Positions 1-9,794 of a DNA stretch of 64,000 bases are shown piece by piece (position 1 is the stretch's first letter; the number at the start of each line of letters is the position of its first letter). The stretch is taken from positions 16,991 to 80,990 of the forward strand of contig JAPLEH010000052.1 in assembly GCA_026391455.1 (NCBI GenBank), written 5' to 3'. The notes beneath the pieces are model-generated. The model made no database searches and had not been told where the DNA came from. It saw only the letters and a program-made list of their open reading frames with translations. The position numbers and the translations under genes are program-made. The stretch comes from Bacteroidota bacterium (GTDB lineage Bacteria; Bacteroidota; Bacteroidia; Chitinophagales; Chitinophagaceae).

Positions 1-1008
1 CCAACTGCAGATCCAAAGCATTCCGTCCGGGGCCGTATAAATATTCGAATTGAAAAGACCCGGACTACCTGACCGATTTTGTGGTTCATAGGTAAAGTGA
101 TGAATGAATTTTTGCTGTGCCTTGCTGAAAAGGCCGATACCGGAAGCGGCTGTTGACACCCAGAGTATGTCGGAGCCGGTCAGGGACGGTGCTTCTGTAG
201 CTGCCAGGCTTATATAGCTGTTTCCCGGAAGATCCGATAATTTCAACTGAAAGATTTTCTTGTGATGCTCATCGGCTAATCCATTAAATACCTGAAAACC
301 GCTTCCCCAGGTTGACAAATAATACCGGCCATCGGTATCCTGGTATATGCTGGTAGGCCAGTCGTACGAGTCATAATAATAAATACTATCCTTAAGCATA
401 TTATAGCGGTAATACCCATTTCGTTCGATCATGGCCCACAGGTAATCATTTTTGTCGATATAAAGCTGTAAAGGAATATTCGGCAAAGCGGTATGCAAGG
501 CCGTAGTACTTACCGTATAAGTTCCCGGATCATATTTCAGCAATCCATTTTTCCGGGATAATATAAAAAGTTGCTTTCTTTTTTTATCCCACTCAATCTT
601 TTCTGCTTCTATGTTTTTCCCATCCCGACGAATCACGGTGAATACTCCGGTGACAGGGTCGAACTTGCAAAGTCCATACCTGTAAGCCAGATAGATATGA
701 TCCTGTTCATCCAGCGCCATATCCATAAGGTTATTCATCGGCAGGCTGTTGGTATCGTTGGGGTTATGCTGGTAGTTGAGAAACTGGTACCCATCAAACC
801 GGCTGAGCCCGTTTTCAGTAATGATCCATAAAAAACCACGGCTGTCACTCCGGCATTTTTTTGTCATATTATGGGCCAGCCCGTCTTTTGTCGTGTATAG
901 GTTAAACCTGAAATTAAAATCGTTGAAAAGCTGCCCCAAACAGGTACTGTGGGTGAGGAGGCAGGCTAACAGGCTTAAAATGATATGCTTTTGGCGGGAG
1001 TGCATCAT
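1..1008 (-). CDS. Two-component regulator propeller sensor, N-terminal part (runs off the window)
   Basis: Reading the minus strand from the paired ATG codons at 1008 and 1005 gives 336 codons without a stop up to the window edge. The protein opens with a signal peptide (hydrophobic ILSLLACLL, probable cleavage after STCLGQ). Repeated blades of the Reg_prop type follow: [24 protein letters not shown] and, near the edge, PDGMLWIC. In the family these blades form a periplasmic sensor, usually linked through a transmembrane helix to a histidine kinase, hybrid kinase or HTH output. That output lies outside the window and cannot be named here. It is divergent from odhB with 82 bp between the starts; TATCTTTA at 1011-1018 (minus) is a one-mismatch -7 element. 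Confidence 0.8.
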   Translation of the reverse strand, partial: MMHSRQKHIILSLLACLLTHSTCLGQLFNDFNFRFNLYTTKDGLAHNMTKKCRSDSRGFLWIITENGLSRFDGYQFLNYQHNPNDTNSLPMNNLMDMALDEQDHIYLAYRYGLCKFDPVTGVFTVIRRDGKNIEAEKIEWDKKRKQLFILSRKNGLLKYDPGTYTVSTTALHTALPNIPLQLYIDKNDYLWAMIERNGYYRYNMLKDSIYYYDSYDWPTSIYQDTDGRYYLSTWGSGFQVFNGLADEHHKKIFQLKLSDLPGNSYISLAATEAPSLTGSDILWVSTAASGIGLFSKAQQKFIHHFTYEPQNRSGSPGLFNSNIYTAPDGMLWICSW

Positions 1009-1090
1009 CAATAAAGATATTAAACGGGCTTTAATCAGGCTTCAGCGGTTCGATTTTTTTCCCGAATTTTGCACCACTTATTACTTTATT

Positions 1091-2338
1091 ATGATTGAAA
1101 TAAAAGTGCCAACGGTAGGAGAGTCCATCAGTGAGGTGACGCTATTAAAATGGCTGAAAAAAGACGGTGATTATGTGGAGCGTGACGAAGTGATCGCTGA
1201 ATTGGAAAGTGAGAAAGCAACGTTTGAGGTAAATGCAGAAAAGGCTGGTGTTATTAAACGGGCATTAGTTAATGAAGGTGACAGTTTGAAGATCGGTGAC
1301 CTGCTGGCCTCTATTGATGAGGCAGCGCCCAAACCCGAAAAAGCCGCGGCAGCCACTGAATCTGTTCCAAATAAGGAAGCCGTGAAACCTGCCCCTGCTC
1401 CGGCAGGCAAAACGGAATCTGCAGCACCGGTAACAGCGGTTTCCAATGATATTAAAGCAAGCCCGGTAGCATCTGCGATCATCGCCGATAAAAAGGTGGA
1501 TGTAAAATCAGTGACCCCTTCCGGACCGCAGGGAAAAATCATGAAAGAGGATGTGCTGGCAGCTTTGACCAATCCCGGCAAAAAAGCTTTTGCAGGCGCT
1601 GAATTATACAGCCGTAATGTGCGGGTGGAAAAAATGAGCAATCTGCGCAAGACTATTTCCCGTCGCCTGGTGGAATCCAAAAACACCACGGCCATGCTCA
1701 CCACATTCAATGAAGTGGACATGGGGGCTATTATGGATATCCGCAACAAGTACAAGGATAAATTCAAAGAAGCACACGGGGTGGGCCTCGGTTTCATGAG
1801 CTTTTTTGCAAAGGCCTGTGCAGTGGCTTTGGCAGAATGGCCTTCCGTAAATGCATACATTGAATCAGATCAGATCGTATATCACGACTATGCCGATATC
1901 AGCATTGCCGTAAGTACACCGCGCGGACTAACAGTGCCGGTTATCCGAAATGTGGAAAGCCTGAGCATGGCCGATGTGGAACGAAAAGTGGTGGAACTGG
2001 CTGGTAAAGCCAGGGATAGCAAGCTTACTGCAGAAGAACTGACCGGTGGTACCTTCACCATCACTAATGGTGGGGTTTTTGGTTCGCTGATGAGCACTCC
2101 GATCATCAATATTCCCCAAAGCGCCATATTGGGCATGCACAAAATACAGGACCGTCCGATGGTGGTAAATGGCCAGGTGGTGGTGCGACCCATGATGTAT
2201 CTGGCACTAAGCTATGATCACCGCATCATCGATGGAAGAGAGTCAGTGAGTTTTCTGGTACGGGTAAAGGAATTGCTCGAAAACCCGGAACAATTGCTGA
2301 TCGGCAAAGATCCGGTAAAAACATTGCTCGAATTATAA
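1091..2338 (+). CDS. odhB: 2-oxoglutarate dehydrogenase E2, dihydrolipoyl succinyltransferase
   Basis: Cytosolic E2 core of the 2-oxoglutarate dehydrogenase complex (TCA cycle), which transfers succinyl from lipoate to CoA. The 415-residue protein has an N-terminal lipoyl domain (lipoylated Lys42 in ESEKATFEV), an Ala/Pro/Lys-rich linker (about 78-120), an E3/E1-binding domain with [18 protein letters not shown], and a C-terminal catalytic domain ending in SYDHRIIDG, which supplies His377 and Asp381. The open frame extends upstream, but the ATG at 1091 begins exactly at the conserved [12 protein letters not shown] start, so I chose it. Length is typical. No E1 (odhA) gene is adjacent; a clean terminator follows, so the gene appears monocistronic. 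Confidence 0.95.
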   Translation: MIEIKVPTVGESISEVTLLKWLKKDGDYVERDEVIAELESEKATFEVNAEKAGVIKRALVNEGDSLKIGDLLASIDEAAPKPEKAAAATESVPNKEAVKPAPAPAGKTESAAPVTAVSNDIKASPVASAIIADKKVDVKSVTPSGPQGKIMKEDVLAALTNPGKKAFAGAELYSRNVRVEKMSNLRKTISRRLVESKNTTAMLTTFNEVDMGAIMDIRNKYKDKFKEAHGVGLGFMSFFAKACAVALAEWPSVNAYIESDQIVYHDYADISIAVSTPRGLTVPVIRNVESLSMADVERKVVELAGKARDSKLTAEELTGGTFTITNGGVFGSLMSTPIINIPQSAILGMHKIQDRPMVVNGQVVVRPMMYLALSYDHRIIDGRESVSFLVRVKELLENPEQLLIGKDPVKTLLEL

Positions 2339-2364
2339 CCGATAGAAAGAAGAAAACAAGAATA

Positions 2365-2395
2365 GAAAGGCTGCCATCTGGCAGCCTTTCTTGCT
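2365..2395 (+). terminator. Rho-independent-type terminator after odhB
   Basis: A perfect 11-bp stem, GAAAGGCTGCC (2365-2375) with GGCAGCCTTTC (2380-2390), closes an ATCT loop and sits 26 bp after the odhB stop. The downstream T-run is weak. Confidence 0.75.
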
Positions 2396-2455
2396 GTTGC
2401 AGCTAAGCCAGATGAAGATGCTGTTTTTTCGACGGTATCCTGCTAACTTGCAGCA

Positions 2456-3646
2456 ATGAGCCGGTTTTATTCATATCTGCATTCCGCGGTCACCATGCTG
2501 GAAGAATACACGGGGGCGGAGCCATTTGCTACCTTCAGCAAAAAGTATTTTGCCCGGTTCAAAAAATTCGGCTCGCGGGACCGGAAACTTATCAGCCATT
2601 TATGTTATTGCTATTTCCGAACGGGTAAGTCACTTCGGGCTTTATCTGTTGAAGACCGGCTGACAACTGGGTTGTTTTTTTGCAGCGACGCTCCCAACGA
2701 GATGCTGGAAACATATCGGCCCGAATGGAACCGGGAAACCCATCTTTCACTGGAAGAGAAATTTCATCTGTGTGGATTGGATGCCAAGGCAGATGCCGTA
2801 TTCCCGTGGCCGGATGAACTGAGCGAAGGAATGGATAAGGAATTATTTACTGCCTCATTTTTTCAACAACCGTCTTTGTTTATCCGTATCCGGCCCGGGA
2901 AAAAAGATAAAGTGATGGCGCAATTAAAACAAGCAGCTATTTCGTTTGACCTGATACGGGAAAACGCCATAGCCCTGAAGCCAGGGACGAATATAGATGG
3001 CCTGCTGGCAGTGAATACCGATGTAGTGATACAGGATCTGAGTTCGCAACGGGTGGGTGAATTGATGACACTCGCAGAAAAACAGGATACCACGCCTTTT
3101 ACGGTATGGGATTGCTGTGCCGCCAGCGGGGGGAAATCTTTGCTGGCATATGACCTGTTGCGAAGTGCTGAACTAACGGTCTCGGATATCCGGGAATCCG
3201 TTTTAATGAATCTGAAAAAACGTTTCGCAGAGGCCGGTATACGGAAATACCAGTTGTTTGCTACAGACCTTTCATCCGGCGATACCTTTCGTCCGCCGCC
3301 CGCTTTACAGGGTAAGCACCCGTTTGACCTGGTACTAGCCGATGTACCCTGCTCCGGCAGTGGTACCTGGAGCCGTACACCGGAACAATTATTTTATTTT
3401 GAGAAGGAACGAATCAATGCCTATGCAGCCCTGCAACAAAAGATCCTAAGCCGGGTTGTGCCCTTTGTAAAGCCAGGGGGATACTTATTATATAGCACTT
3501 GTTCTGTTTTTCACGGAGAGAATGAGCGCATCCTATCATTCCTGAAAGCACAATTCCATCTCCGGGTAGTGAAGATGGAATTGCTGAAAGGATATTCAGA
3601 AAAAGCGGATACGATGTTTGCCGCTTTATTACAACGGTCAGAATAG
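2456..3646 (+). CDS. RsmB/NOP2-family RNA (cytosine-5) methyltransferase
   Basis: SAM-dependent class I methyltransferase of the RsmB/NOL1/NOP2 fold, expected to make m5C in rRNA or tRNA. Of the 396 residues the first half is a poorly conserved RNA-binding region. The second half holds the SAM site (DCCAASGGKSLLAYDLL), the catalytic motif IV FDLVLADVPCSGSG with the active-site PC, and motif VI LLYSTCSVF with the second conserved cysteine. The exact substrate cannot be told from sequence. TAACTTGC lies eight bases upstream of the ATG, so the mRNA leader may be very short. Its last 9 bp overlap the end of the convergent subtilase gene. Confidence 0.88.
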   Translation: MSRFYSYLHSAVTMLEEYTGAEPFATFSKKYFARFKKFGSRDRKLISHLCYCYFRTGKSLRALSVEDRLTTGLFFCSDAPNEMLETYRPEWNRETHLSLEEKFHLCGLDAKADAVFPWPDELSEGMDKELFTASFFQQPSLFIRIRPGKKDKVMAQLKQAAISFDLIRENAIALKPGTNIDGLLAVNTDVVIQDLSSQRVGELMTLAEKQDTTPFTVWDCCAASGGKSLLAYDLLRSAELTVSDIRESVLMNLKKRFAEAGIRKYQLFATDLSSGDTFRPPPALQGKHPFDLVLADVPCSGSGTWSRTPEQLFYFEKERINAYAALQQKILSRVVPFVKPGGYLLYSTCSVFHGENERILSFLKAQFHLRVVKMELLKGYSEKADTMFAALLQRSE

Positions 3647-5629
3647 CTTCATCATTTTTGCAGTGCCGATCAGTTGATTGCCATTGGTTACTTTTACAAA
3701 ATACTCCCCCTTCTCCAGCCGGTCTACTGCCAGATTAATCGTTTTGCTGCCTGCTGTTTTACTCTCTCTGATCTGCATCACCAGCCGTCCTTTGGTATCG
3801 AACACAGCAATGCCTAAGTTCGTAACGGCATAGGGTGTTTCCACCAGCAATTGCGCCGGTGAACTTTGCAGGCGGTTGGATTTGATCACCACCAGTACTT
3901 TTTCGGATACGGGTGTGGTGCAGGGGGTGGTAAAGTTTACTGCTACGGTATCAATATAAGCTTCGGTCAGGGTGGCTGTTGCGGTATCAATCAATTGCCG
4001 GATGCGATAGGAATAGCTTCCGGTAATGGTACCCGAAATGGTAGTATTGAATTGGTAGGTGCGGTTGGTGAGCAGGGTGGCCGCTGCCGGTGTTACTACT
4101 CCGATCTTAGTATAAACAGTTTCACCGGGTGCTTTGCGTTCGATCTCGTATTTCATGGCTCCCATATCCTTGCTTCTCCAATCGATGGTAACATTGCAGT
4201 TGCTGATTGTTGCCGTGGAAGTGGCATACTCGATCAGCAGGTTTTTAAAAGCTGTTTTCATATTGGGTATGCCGTATCCAATACGATCATTGGGTGTGCC
4301 GGTAATACTACCAGCTTGTTGCATGGCTTTTACGATCTTCATATTATTGAATTCCGGAAAGCCCTGCCAGAGGCAGGTTCCCAATCCTGCCATATTCGGG
4401 CAGGCGAACGAAGTTCCATTTGCGAAGCCTACCGTATTGCCGGTAGTTTGTACCAATGCCGATACGCCTACGGAAGCCATATCGGGTTTGATCTGTCCAT
4501 CGGAAGAAGGGCCATAACTGGAAAAACCACCTACCACTCCGGTTGCAGTTACTGCTCCCACACATACCGCGCTGTCAGCATCGGAAGGGGTGGTGAGATA
4601 ATGCCAGGCGCTACCGCCTTCGTTGCCCGCAGATACAAAAACGAGCAACCCTTTTTTAGCTGCCATATCCGCACCTCTGGAAGAGATTGTGGTATTGCCA
4701 TTCATATTCGCATAGGTGTAATTTAAAGACGCATTATCGAAATCATAATATCCCAGTGAAGAACTGATGATATCACTGCCGGCGCTGTCCGCCCTTTCTG
4801 CCGCACATACCCAGTTGTGTTCTTCAATCGGATATTCGCTTGCATCATCTTCCGTTCTGAAAAGCCAGAAAGAGGCTTTTGGTGCTTTACCGATAAACTG
4901 ACCGGGTATATTGGCGGCAATGGTAGACAGACAGTTCATACCATGACTACCATCGTTGGCTACGTTGGATTCGCGTGCCACAAAATCCCAGGTACCTAAA
5001 ATTTGTCCATTGGCAATAGCACTGTCGAATGCCTTTAAGCCGGTATAATTGAAATAGCCGTTGTCGAGCATGGCCAGTTGCATACCTTGTCCGCGGAGGC
5101 CGATATTGTGCAGGAACTCTCCGTTATGCAGATGGATCTCATTGAAAGCGTTTGTTCCATAATTAAAAAAATCAGCTTCTGTGCGGCTGGTGGAAACCGG
5201 TGCATCGGTGATCGTTTCTTCACCAGCGAATTTATTGCGCAAACCACGGCCATTGTCTGCCATGCGGGATGCAATACCGGATACAGCTTGTACAAAGGGT
5301 AATGCATTGATGGCTGTGATCGCAGCGGCATCGGTGGTAAAAATCGTTACGGAATTGAGCCATTTCGACGTATTGAGAATGGTTACATTCGGAATATTAT
5401 CGATCTGGTTCACAAAGGAAGGTGTAACCGGTATATCAGCGCTGTCGATGGAAATACCATATTTCGTGCGCCGGTCAATAGCCCGTGCAGAGAGATAGGT
5501 CTGGGGAGAAGACAAAGAGAACGGGCTGTTTCCTTTATGTTTTAATGTTACGATATAACGGTTGAACTGAGCATCGATATTTTGTAAAAACACAAAAGAA
5601 ATGCCCAGTAGGAGTAAATTTTTTTTCAT
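3638..5629 (-). CDS. Secreted S8 (subtilisin-like) serine protease with T9SS sorting domain
   Basis: 663 residues with a cleavable signal peptide (MKKNLLLLGISFVFLQNIDA). The catalytic triad is visible as Asp189 (LAMLDNGYF), His229 (NDGSHGMN) and Ser407 (NGTSFACP), and the oxyanion asparagine is in SAGNEGG. After the protease domain come about 190 residues of beta-rich sequence. A T9SS type A sorting tail ends in KMMKLF, with the usual KGEYFVKVTNG strand. The tail predicts export through the type IX system to the cell surface or medium. A near-consensus promoter (TAATTTCG, 5653-5660) lies just upstream. It is convergent with, and overlaps by 9 bp, the methyltransferase gene. The substrate is unknown. 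Confidence 0.92.
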   Translation of the reverse strand: MKKNLLLLGISFVFLQNIDAQFNRYIVTLKHKGNSPFSLSSPQTYLSARAIDRRTKYGISIDSADIPVTPSFVNQIDNIPNVTILNTSKWLNSVTIFTTDAAAITAINALPFVQAVSGIASRMADNGRGLRNKFAGEETITDAPVSTSRTEADFFNYGTNAFNEIHLHNGEFLHNIGLRGQGMQLAMLDNGYFNYTGLKAFDSAIANGQILGTWDFVARESNVANDGSHGMNCLSTIAANIPGQFIGKAPKASFWLFRTEDDASEYPIEEHNWVCAAERADSAGSDIISSSLGYYDFDNASLNYTYANMNGNTTISSRGADMAAKKGLLVFVSAGNEGGSAWHYLTTPSDADSAVCVGAVTATGVVGGFSSYGPSSDGQIKPDMASVGVSALVQTTGNTVGFANGTSFACPNMAGLGTCLWQGFPEFNNMKIVKAMQQAGSITGTPNDRIGYGIPNMKTAFKNLLIEYATSTATISNCNVTIDWRSKDMGAMKYEIERKAPGETVYTKIGVVTPAAATLLTNRTYQFNTTISGTITGSYSYRIRQLIDTATATLTEAYIDTVAVNFTTPCTTPVSEKVLVVIKSNRLQSSPAQLLVETPYAVTNLGIAVFDTKGRLVMQIRESKTAGSKTINLAVDRLEKGEYFVKVTNGNQLIGTAKMMKLF

Positions 5630-5680
5630 ATTAAAATAGCTGGTATGAATAGCGAAATTACAACAGTAGGTCGGATATCA

Positions 5681-6472
5681 TCAATTGTGATCAATCATCC
5701 ACATGGTTATACCGAAACCCCTGTAGGCAAAATTGGGCCCACCGGGATTGGTATCCGGCTGGTATTCGTACAAAATAAAATCCCGGTATACCAGTCCGAT
5801 ATTTTTTGCATACTTGTCCAGCACTTTCGTTTTATAGCCAAAGGCGGTCGGTAATGTAACCGGTATATTATGGGTGGAATCAAGCGAACCAACGGTGAGT
5901 ACATCGGCGTAATTAATACCCCTGTAAGAAAAGGATGTAGGGGTGCCATCATAATAGGAATCCCAATCCTGGATATCATTGTCGTTGCTGAAAAAGTATT
6001 TGGTGGCATATGGCTTATTCGGCAAAAAGGCATTGGCCTTCCAGCTAAAACCATCTTTGATTGGCAGATGCAATTTGATGAATCGCAGGTTATCTTCTAT
6101 CACTTCCAACTGGTCTGAAAGCGGGGTAATAAAATAGGAGCCTGCTGGTATCCATGGTTGGGCAGGTGTCCAGGAACTGGCATTCACAGAATCGCGGATG
6201 TACTTGTACACCCGGTAACTGGGCCGGCCAAGGTTGTCGGTGATCAGTGCATCCACCACATGTTTCACCTGGTATTTACGGATCACTGCCACCTGGTCAA
6301 AGCGGGTGAACACCAGTGAATCGAGCCGGTAGGTAATATATTTACCCGGAGTAACGGGCATGTAGTCACTTATTTTTTCAGTTGCAAATTCTTCTTTCTC
6401 GTCTTTGCAGGAAAACAGGGTTATGGCCAGGATGGCAAAAAGGCTCAGACGGGTGAATGACTGGATTCTCAT
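5681..6472 (-). CDS. Lipoprotein of unknown function
   Basis: 263 residues. I do not recognise a specific family. The start at 6472 was chosen because it places a lipoprotein signal at the very N terminus (MRIQSFTRLSLFAILAITLFSC, lipobox LFSC); an in-frame ATG ten codons upstream would spoil it. The mature protein begins with an acidic linker (KDEKEEF) and continues with mixed beta-rich sequence such as YMPVTPGKYITYRLDSLVF and YGTPTSFSY-like segments, which fits a periplasmic or outer-membrane-anchored domain. It lies 51 bp upstream of the T9SS protease on the same strand and may be co-transcribed with it. A role linked to that protease is only a guess from position. Confidence 0.75.
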   Translation of the reverse strand: MRIQSFTRLSLFAILAITLFSCKDEKEEFATEKISDYMPVTPGKYITYRLDSLVFTRFDQVAVIRKYQVKHVVDALITDNLGRPSYRVYKYIRDSVNASSWTPAQPWIPAGSYFITPLSDQLEVIEDNLRFIKLHLPIKDGFSWKANAFLPNKPYATKYFFSNDNDIQDWDSYYDGTPTSFSYRGINYADVLTVGSLDSTHNIPVTLPTAFGYKTKVLDKYAKNIGLVYRDFILYEYQPDTNPGGPNFAYRGFGITMWMIDHN

Positions 6473-6570
6473 AATAGGTTTTTCGTTGTTTTGCAGGTAC
6501 AAATTTTCAAATAAGGTTCAGGGTGTTTTCAGGCTAAAAAATGGCTTTTCTGAAGCCTAAAACTACAAAC

Positions 6571-6598
6571 AAAAAAGGGGAAACGCAATTTCCCCTTT
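6571..6598 (-). terminator. Terminator after mnmA
   Basis: A perfect 10-bp stem, AAAGGGGAAA (6574-6583) with TTTCCCCTTT (6589-6598), closes a CGCAA loop. On the minus strand it is followed by a T-rich tract, 35 bp beyond the mnmA stop. Confidence 0.8.
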
Positions 6599-6632
6599 AA
6601 AAACGTATTTTTTTGCTCTTTATTGCCTGATT

Positions 6633-7796
6633 TTAAGGGAGTTTGCCCCACTGAATGATGCCACCCCCGATCACATCATCGCCTTCATAAAATACCGCGC
6701 TCTGCCCGGGGGCAATGCCTTTGGCATTTTCATAAAATCGTACAGACAAGGCATGCCTTGTCTCAACAGACAGGGCATGCCCCGTTGATCGTAGAGACAG
6801 GGCATGCCCTGTCTCTACGATCGGAAATAAATTCGACAACGTGCCTTTATCCTTATACCGGATTTTGGTAACGGCCTCCATACCGGGGGTAATGGCATCG
6901 TATTTCACCAGATTGATCTTCCCCACGGTCATTTCGTTTTGTTCCAGGTCTTCTTCATCACCCAGCGTTACGGTATTGTTATCCGGGTCAATACGGGTCA
7001 CGAATACGGGTTTGCCAAAGGTGATATCAAGCCCTTTTCGTTGCCCGATGGTATAGAAGGGGTAGCCTTTATGGGTACCCAGGATTTTTCCGTTTTTATC
7101 GATAAAATTTCCCCCCGCCACTTTTTCCTCCAGTCCTTCTACTTTTCGCTTCAGGAAACCGCGGTAGTCATTATCCGGTACAAAACAGATCTCGTAGCTC
7201 TCATTTTTTTTGGCGAGTTCGGGGTAACCAAAATCATGGGCCATTTGCCGGATTTCTGTTTTGCGATAAGGGCCGAGCGGTAATAAGGTTCTGCTAAGCA
7301 GGTCCTGCTGCAATCCCCAGAGTACATAGCTCTGGTCTTTGGTGTCGTCAATGGCTTTGCTTACCACAAAACGTCCGTTATCATGTTGACGGATCTTTGC
7401 ATAATGGCCGGTGGCGATGAATTCACAACCCAATGCATCAGCTCTTTTCAATAAAGCCCTCCATTTGATATGGGTATTACACAGCACACAGGGATTGGGT
7501 GTGCGGCCGGCGAGGTATTCATCTACAAAGTTCTCAATTACAAAATCGCCAAACTCTTCGCGTATATCGAGAATATAATGGGCAAAGCCATGTTCAACAG
7601 CAGCCTGCCGTGCATCATTGAAAGAATCCACATTGCAGCAGCCAGTTTCTTTTTTACTGCCCCCGCTGGCGGCATAATCCCATGTTTTCATGGTAATGCC
7701 CACCACTTCGTAGCCCTCTGCATTGAGCATCAGGGCGGTAACGGTACTATCTATACCGCCGCTCATGGCCACCAGCACTTTTCCTTTTTTACTCAT
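6633..7796 (-). CDS. mnmA: tRNA-specific 2-thiouridylase MnmA, with repeat-derived insert
   Basis: ATP-dependent thiolation of U34 in tRNA Lys, Glu and Gln in the cytosol. The protein has 387 residues, longer than I expect for the family. The N-terminal PP-loop is AMSGGIDST (10-18). The nucleophile Cys103 is in NPCVLCN, and the sulfur-relay partner Cys204 is in YEICFVPD. The C-terminal beta-barrel ends with APGQSAVFYEGDDVIGGG. Between FPI (about 326) and VRFYENAKG (about 352) there is an extra segment containing three GHALS/RHALS copies, which is the translation of three DNA palindromes (see the repeat at 6744-6822). The insert falls between barrel strands and leaves all catalytic motifs intact, so the enzyme is probably active. 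A consensus promoter (7832-7839) precedes it. Confidence 0.95.
   Translation of the reverse strand: MSKKGKVLVAMSGGIDSTVTALMLNAEGYEVVGITMKTWDYAASGGSKKETGCCNVDSFNDARQAAVEHGFAHYILDIREEFGDFVIENFVDEYLAGRTPNPCVLCNTHIKWRALLKRADALGCEFIATGHYAKIRQHDNGRFVVSKAIDDTKDQSYVLWGLQQDLLSRTLLPLGPYRKTEIRQMAHDFGYPELAKKNESYEICFVPDNDYRGFLKRKVEGLEEKVAGGNFIDKNGKILGTHKGYPFYTIGQRKGLDITFGKPVFVTRIDPDNNTVTLGDEEDLEQNEMTVGKINLVKYDAITPGMEAVTKIRYKDKGTLSNLFPIVETGHALSLRSTGHALSVETRHALSVRFYENAKGIAPGQSAVFYEGDDVIGGGIIQWGKLP
6744..6822. repeat. Three palindromic repeat units inside the mnmA reading frame
   Basis: Three palindromes centred on GCATGC at 6751-6756, 6775-6780 and 6802-6807. The third is a perfect 36-bp palindrome (6787-6822) with core GAGACAGGG CATG CCCTGTCTC; the first is 20 bp (6744-6763); the second is imperfect. 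Spacings of 24 and 27 bp keep the same frame, so each unit is read as a HALS-containing peptide. From memory, GTAGAGACAGGGC-type palindromes occur dispersed in intergenic DNA of Bacteroidota and cyanobacteria. Confidence 0.9.
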
Positions 7797-7831
7797 GATT
7801 TATTGCCTTTCGCTTATTGGAAAACAAACAA

Positions 7832-7839
7832 CAAAGGTA
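7832..7839 (-). promoter_or_regulatory. -7 promoter element of mnmA
   Basis: TACCTTTG on the minus strand matches the Bacteroidota TAnnTTTG element exactly. It lies about 35 bp upstream of the mnmA ATG. No clear -33 TTG was seen. Confidence 0.6.
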
Positions 7840-7907
7840 GGCTAAATTGTACGGACGGGATTTGCGTAAAGGGGAAAAACAGGGTATCGGCCATTAAGCG
7901 ATCAGGC

Positions 7908-9794
7908 CTATTCCAGGAATAGATTCAACTCTTCTGCCGAGTTGATTCCGATCTTTTTGTACAGCCGGTATTTAGCTTTTTTTACACTATCGGGTGAAAT
8001 GAGTAAAGTCTGGGCTATCTCTTTATTGCTTAAACCCAATTTATGCAGCATCATCAGCCGCAACTCCGCAGCGGAAACCGATCCGGTTTTTTCGGTAATC
8101 CGTTTTTCAAAATCCGGATATATTTTCTCATACAAGATTCTGAATTCTTTCCATTGTTGCTTTTGGGTAAGGTTAAATTCTTTCAGCAAACGGATATCCT
8201 CCGCCGGGGCGTTTTCATTCAATGCCGGCGATATAGTGTCTGGCAGTTCATTTTTTTCAGGATTGTTGTTTTCATCAAAGCTGTCACCTGATACATGTTG
8301 TGAAGCGAGCTGTGCCTGATAATTCAGATTGTCATTTTTAATCGAGGCCAGTTGGGCCAGCAATTTTTCCTTCAACTCCCGTATTTCTGCTGCCTGTTGT
8401 TCGTTGATATTCGCGGTTTCCTGTTTGTGGTATTCGTACTGCTTTATTTTTTTGTAACCAATGATCACGAGTATTACAACCGTAATAAAGAGTGCAAGAA
8501 TAACCAGTGTGTTCATGAATTCACGGAACTTCTTTTTCTTTTCACGTGCAGCCATATCCTGTTCATACATCCGTACAGCTGCATCCAATTCCAGTTCAGA
8601 TATTTTGTTTTTGTTGCCATATTCCTGAAAGAGGGAGTCATAATGCACATAGTTTTTATAGCTGCTAAGGGCCAGGTTGTAGATTTTCAGCTTTTCAAAA
8701 TACCGCCAGGAGGCTTCATTCATTTTTTTATGCGACATATAATCAGTGGCTGCAAGACGTGGCATCAATTGCTGAAAAGAGTCAAGCAGCAAGCGGGCAT
8801 GTGCAGGATTGTTGCGTTTTAATTCGATGAGTACCAGTTGGTGAAAAGCATCGGCTGCATTTTGCCATAGACTGTCCCGCAGGCTCAGCTTTTTATATTG
8901 CAGGCAATAGAGGTAGGCCGTGTCATCCTGTCCCAATTTAAACAAGGTAACGGCTGCACTTCCTAATACCACTGCATTAAAGATTTCATTTTTATGAGCC
9001 GTAGCCAACCGGCTGGCCAGATTAAAATAATACAGGGATTGATTCAGGCTGTCGATCTTTTGGTAATTGATACCGAGCCCGTTCAATGCTACCAGCGAAT
9101 CCTGCAATATGCCATTGCCAGTAGCGATGGATTTTTTGAAATAACGGATCGATTGCGCGGGCTTCTCCAGTTCCCATAATATATACCCTATTGTATGAAG
9201 GATGCCCTGATAGCTGATATCCGTTGTTAATTGGAATTTGGCCGCGAATTTTTCTGCAAAAAACAACACTTCAATCGCAGCGATATTGTCTTTGCACCGG
9301 TGGAGGAACTGACCCAGTTCAAAAAGACATTCCAACGCAGCCGAATGATCACCTGTATTGGTATATTCTTCAAATAGTTTTTCAAATTCGGCCCTGCCTG
9401 CAGTTGGGGTAGCTTGCTGTAGCCTTAACTGGCCATGAAGTTCAATAATGCGGATTCGGCGGGTGAGTGATTTATTATGCTCTTCTGTACATTTTCTCTT
9501 CAGTCCTTCACAAAAATTCGTGAAGGCTGACTTGTTCTTCCGTATCCGGTATTTGTTCATAAACTGAAGACAAATCCGGTTCACGGTGTCTTTCCGCGCA
9601 GTCGCTAAGTCAGTATATAAATGTGCCAGGTCTGCTGAGGAATAAGCCAGCGACGGTTCTGTCTTTTCCTGCGAATACCCATGTTGACCTGATAAAAGTA
9701 AAAGAACAGCCAAAAGAAAACAGGCCCGGAAAGCTTTGCACAAACGTAAAGAGGGGGGGCAATAAAAAGGGGGAATGCGGAAGCCGGTGGACAT
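7908..9794 (-). CDS. TPR-repeat membrane protein with C-terminal LuxR/GerE-like helix-turn-helix
   Basis: About 628 residues. The ATG at 9794 gives a signal-like N terminus (hydrophobic FLLAVLLLLSG, then HGYSQ); an in-frame start at 9851 is possible but would bury it. The protein has an extracytoplasmic region of tetratricopeptide-like helical pairs (about 30-400), one transmembrane helix (LVILALFITVVILVIIGY), a coiled coil, and a C-terminal HTH, KLGLSNKEIAQTLLISPDSV followed by KKAKYRLYKKIGI. This layout is common in Bacteroidota as a membrane-bound transcription regulator; target and signal are unknown. It is divergent from the giant repeat protein at 10037, whose upstream DNA it could control. 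Repeats of TTTGTCCAC surround its start. Confidence 0.85.
   Translation of the reverse strand: MSTGFRIPPFYCPPSLRLCKAFRACFLLAVLLLLSGQHGYSQEKTEPSLAYSSADLAHLYTDLATARKDTVNRICLQFMNKYRIRKNKSAFTNFCEGLKRKCTEEHNKSLTRRIRIIELHGQLRLQQATPTAGRAEFEKLFEEYTNTGDHSAALECLFELGQFLHRCKDNIAAIEVLFFAEKFAAKFQLTTDISYQGILHTIGYILWELEKPAQSIRYFKKSIATGNGILQDSLVALNGLGINYQKIDSLNQSLYYFNLASRLATAHKNEIFNAVVLGSAAVTLFKLGQDDTAYLYCLQYKKLSLRDSLWQNAADAFHQLVLIELKRNNPAHARLLLDSFQQLMPRLAATDYMSHKKMNEASWRYFEKLKIYNLALSSYKNYVHYDSLFQEYGNKNKISELELDAAVRMYEQDMAAREKKKKFREFMNTLVILALFITVVILVIIGYKKIKQYEYHKQETANINEQQAAEIRELKEKLLAQLASIKNDNLNYQAQLASQHVSGDSFDENNNPEKNELPDTISPALNENAPAEDIRLLKEFNLTQKQQWKEFRILYEKIYPDFEKRITEKTGSVSAAELRLMMLHKLGLSNKEIAQTLLISPDSVKKAKYRLYKKIGINSAEELNLFLE

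Noticed and set aside
1171..1860. Long open frame on the minus strand (229 codons)
   Set aside because: It lies fully inside odhB, which has unambiguous lipoyl and catalytic motifs, and shows no domain of its own. It is an antisense shadow.
3866..4726. Plus-strand open frame of 286 codons
   Set aside because: Antisense to the T9SS subtilase. The Gly/Cys/Tyr-rich composition is typical of shadow frames.
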